The translations under genes and the position numbers were made by a program. From Vanilla planifolia (lineage: Eukaryota > Streptophyta > Magnoliopsida > Asparagales > Orchidaceae), in NCBI GenBank assembly GCA_023846275.1, contig JAIUJO010000148.1, positions 626,001 through 690,000 of the forward strand: 64,000 nucleotides of DNA. The letters are read 5' to 3'. The notes beneath the pieces were generated by a model. It was given only the letters and a program-made list of their open reading frames with translations, was not told where the DNA came from and ran no database searches. Positions within the stretch are counted from its first letter, which is position 1, and each line of letters opens with the position of its first letter. Shown piece by piece: positions 61,075 through 64,000 of this stretch.

Positions 61075-64000
61075 TAATAGTAGAGTAGAGTAGAGTATAA
61101 TGAAGGAAAGTAGAGTTGAGCTAGGTTAGGTTAGGTTAGGCAAGGCTAGGGTAGGCTAGGCTAATAAGTTAGGCTTGAGTAGAGTAGATTAGAGAATAAC
61201 ATAGTAGAGCAGAGCAGAGTAGAGCAAAATAGAGCATAACAGAGTAGAGAAGAATAGAGTATTGCAGAGATGAGTAAAACAGAGTAGAACAAAGTAGAAT
61301 AGAGTAGAGCAGGGCATTGTAGAGCATAATAGAGCTAGGTTAGTCTAAGCTAGGCTAGAATAAGCTAGGCTAGGCTAGGTTAGAGGAGAGTAGAGTGTAA
61401 TAGGGTAAAGTAGAGTAAAGAAGAGTATAGCAGAGTAGATTAGAGTATCATTGAGTAGAGTAGAGTAGAATAGAGCTAGGTTAGGCTTGGCCAGGTGATG
61501 CTAAGTTAGGCTAGACAGGGTTAGGCTAGGCTCGAATAGAGTAGAGTAGAGTAGAGTAGAACTAGATTAGGTTAGGCTAGGCTAGGCTTGGCTAAAGTAG
61601 AGTGGAGTAGAGTAGAGCAGAGTAGAGCAGAGAAGAGCTTAGCATAACGGAGCAAAGCAGAGTAAAGAAGGGCAGAGTAGACCTTGGTTAGGCTAGGCTA
61701 GAGTAGAGTAGAGTAAAGTTAGGCTAAGCTAGGTTAGGCTACTTTATGTTAGAGTAAAGTTGAGTAGAGTAGAGTAGAGTTGAGTAGAGTTGAGTAGGGT
61801 AGAGTTGTGTAGAGTAGAGTAGAATGGAGTAGATTAGAGTTGAGTATGGTAGAGTAGAGTTGAGCTAGGTTAAGCTAGGCTGAGCTATAGTATGGTACTA
61901 TAGAGCTAAGTGGAGTAGAGCAGAGTAAAGTAGAGTAGAGTATAGTAGTGTAGATTAGAGTAGAGAATAGTAAAGCAAAAAAGAGTAGAACAAAGCAATG
62001 TAGAGTAGGATAGAGCAGTATAGAGCAGAGTAAAGTAGAGTAGAGCAAAGCAGAGTAGAATAGAGCAAGGTTTAGCTAAGTTAAGCTAGCCTAGGCACGG
62101 TTAGAGTAAAATAGAGTAGAATAGAGTAGAGTATAATAGAGTAGAGTAGATTATTGTATAGTATATTAGAGTAAAGTAGAGTAGAGTAGAGCTAGGTTAG
62201 GCTAGGCTAAGCTAGGCTAGGCAAGGTAAGGTTAGGCTAGGCTAGAGTAAAGTAGAGTAGAGTAGAGTTGAGAAAACAAAGGTTTGGTAAGGCTAAGCTA
62301 GGCTAGGCTAGGCAAGAGTAGAATAGAATAGAGCAGAACAGAGTAGAGTAGAGTTGAGCTAAGCAGAGTAGAGTAGAGTAGAGCAAGGTTAGGCTTGGCT
62401 AAAGTAGAGTAGAGTAGAGTAGAGAAGAGTAGAATAGAGTAGAGTAGAGCTAGGTTAAGCTAAGCTAGGTTAGAGTAGAGTAGAGTGCAATAGAGTAGAA
62501 TAGAGTATAGTATAGTGTAGTAGAGTAGAGTATAGTATAATAGAATAGAGTAGGGTAGAGTAGAGCCATGTTAGGTTAGGCTAGGCAAGGCTAGGTTTGG
62601 CTAGGCTTGGTAATAGTAGGATAGAGTAGCATAGAATAGAGAAGAGTAGAGTAGAGTATAGTAAAGTAGAGTAGAGTTAGTTTAGGTTAGGCTAAGCTAG
62701 GCTAGAGTAGAGCAGAGTAGAGTAGAGTAGAGTAGAGTTGAGTAAAGCAAAGCAGAGTAGAGCAAAGCTAGGCTAGGCTAGAGTATATTAAAGAAGAGTA
62801 GAGATGAGTAGAGTAGAGTAGAGTAGGATAGAGTAGGATAGTGTGGAGTAGAGTGGGGCGATGTAGAGTAGAGTAGAGTAATGTTGAGTAGAGTAGAGTA
62901 GAGTAGAGCTAGGTAAGGCTGGGCTAGAGTAGAGTAGAGTAGAGTTAAGTAAAGTAGAGTAGAGGAGAGCTAAGGTGAGGAGAGTAGATCAGAGAATAAT
63001 AGAGCAGAGTAGATCAAAGAATAACAGAGTAGAGTAGGGCTAGGTTAGACTTGGCTAGGCTAAGCTAAGTTAGAGTAGGCTGGGCTTTGTTAGGCTAGGC
63101 TAGGCCTGAGTAGAGTATAGTAGAGCACAGTAAAGTACAGTAGACTAGAGTAGAGTATTATAAAGGAGAGTGGAGTAGAGTAGAGTAGAGGATAGCAAAG
63201 AAGAATAAAGAAGAGTAGAGCAGAGTAAAGTAGAATAGAGTAAAGTAGAGAAGAGGAGACTAGAGTAGTGCAAAGCAGGGCAGCACAGAGTAGAAAATGA
63301 CAGAGTAGAGCTGAGTAGAACATAGATGAGCTAGTTAGATTTGGCTAGTTTATTCTAGGATAGAGTAGAGTAGAGTTGAGTAGAATAGAGTAGAGTAGAG
63401 TATAGTAGAGTATCGTAGAGCTAGGTTAGGTTAGGTTAAGTTAAGCTAAGATAGAGTATAATAGAGTAGAGAAAAGGAGAGTAGAGTAGAGTAGGGTATT
63501 ATAGAGTAGCATATAATAGAGTAGAGCTAGGTTAGGCGATGCTAGGCTAGGTTAGAGTAGAGTAGAGTGGAGTAGAGTAGAGCGTAGCTAGGCTAGGCTA
63601 GACTAAGCAAAGCTAGAGTAGAGTAGAGTAGAGTTGCATAGAGTAGAGTAAAGTAGAGCTCGATTAGGCTAGACTAGGCTAGAGTAGAGTAGAGTAGAGC
63701 AGAGTAGAGCAAAGTAGAGTGGAGTATAGCAGAGTAGAGAACAATGGAGTATAATAGACCAAAGTAGAGAAAAAAAGAGCAGAGCTGAGCTGAGTAGAGC
63801 CAAAAATTGCTTGGTTAGGCTAAGCTAGGCTAGGTCAAGCTACTTAGGCTAGAGTAGAGTAGAGTAGAGGTGAGTAGAGTAGTGTAGAGTTCAGTAGAGT
63901 AGAGTAAAGTGTAGTAGAGAAGAGTAGAGTAGAGTAGAGCTAAGTTAGGCTGGCTAGGCTAAGCTACATAAGGTTAGGCTATATGAGGCTTGCAAGTGTA

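Larger units (their letters stand above)
58981..64000 (-). repeat. Inverted satellite continues to window end
   Basis: GAGTA and GGCTA/GGTTA blocks resume after the AT island with the same orientation and junctions as before it. Open frames at 60,006-60,302, 60,497-60,790 and 63,090-63,323 on the - strand are repeat translations. No gene or other element is visible; the array leaves the window at 64,000. Confidence 0.9.

Overview
The window is almost entirely non-genic repeat DNA from a eukaryotic nuclear genome. I find no host protein-coding gene, tRNA, rRNA or CRISPR array. The best guess for the organism is a flowering plant. The two interspersed elements look like long plant-type LTRs (TGTTA...TAACA ends, 5-bp target duplications, about 3 kb each, GC-rich patches), and the rest is a very large simple satellite. 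This assignment is an inference and not proven, because no host gene is present to confirm it.

Layout. Roughly 57 kb is a degenerate 5-bp satellite that switches between two states: runs of CTCTA (with TGCTC, TTCTC and TATAC variants) and shorter runs of GCCTA/ACCTA/GCTTA. From 1 to about 35,920 the pyrimidine-rich strand is the + strand. From about 35,921 to 64,000 the same satellite is in the opposite orientation (GAGTA/GGCTA on +). The switch is abrupt and lies at a short ACTAGT palindrome. The left arm is also zoned by eye: the blocks at 1-1,403 and about 7,000-23,000 share one block-junction motif with the whole right arm, while about 4,621-7,000 and 23,000-35,920 use other junctions.

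Interruptions. Two solo LTRs of one retrotransposon family sit in the left arm in opposite orientations: 1,404-4,615 (+) and 31,510-34,545 (-). Each is bounded by its own perfect 5-bp target-site duplication. In the right arm a 369-bp segment of satellite is tandemly duplicated at 57,232-57,984 with a single substitution seen. It abuts a 0.97-kb extremely AT-rich island (about 58,012-58,980) that is unlike anything else in the window. Smaller items are polypurine GAGAGG tracts confined mostly to the right arm, a CCCTA-enriched variant zone near 23.3-24.6 kb, a 30-bp tandem duplication near 12.9 kb and a long G-run tract near 61.0 kb.

Function. Nothing here encodes a working pathway. The many apparent open frames with Tyr-Ser-Thr-Leu-Leu periodicity arise from translating a pentamer repeat. 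The window is best read as heterochromatic satellite DNA, whose own structure (orientation switch, junction phase rule, zonation, islands) is the interesting content. All repeat boundaries within the satellite were placed by eye and are approximate; LTR ends and their target duplications are exact.
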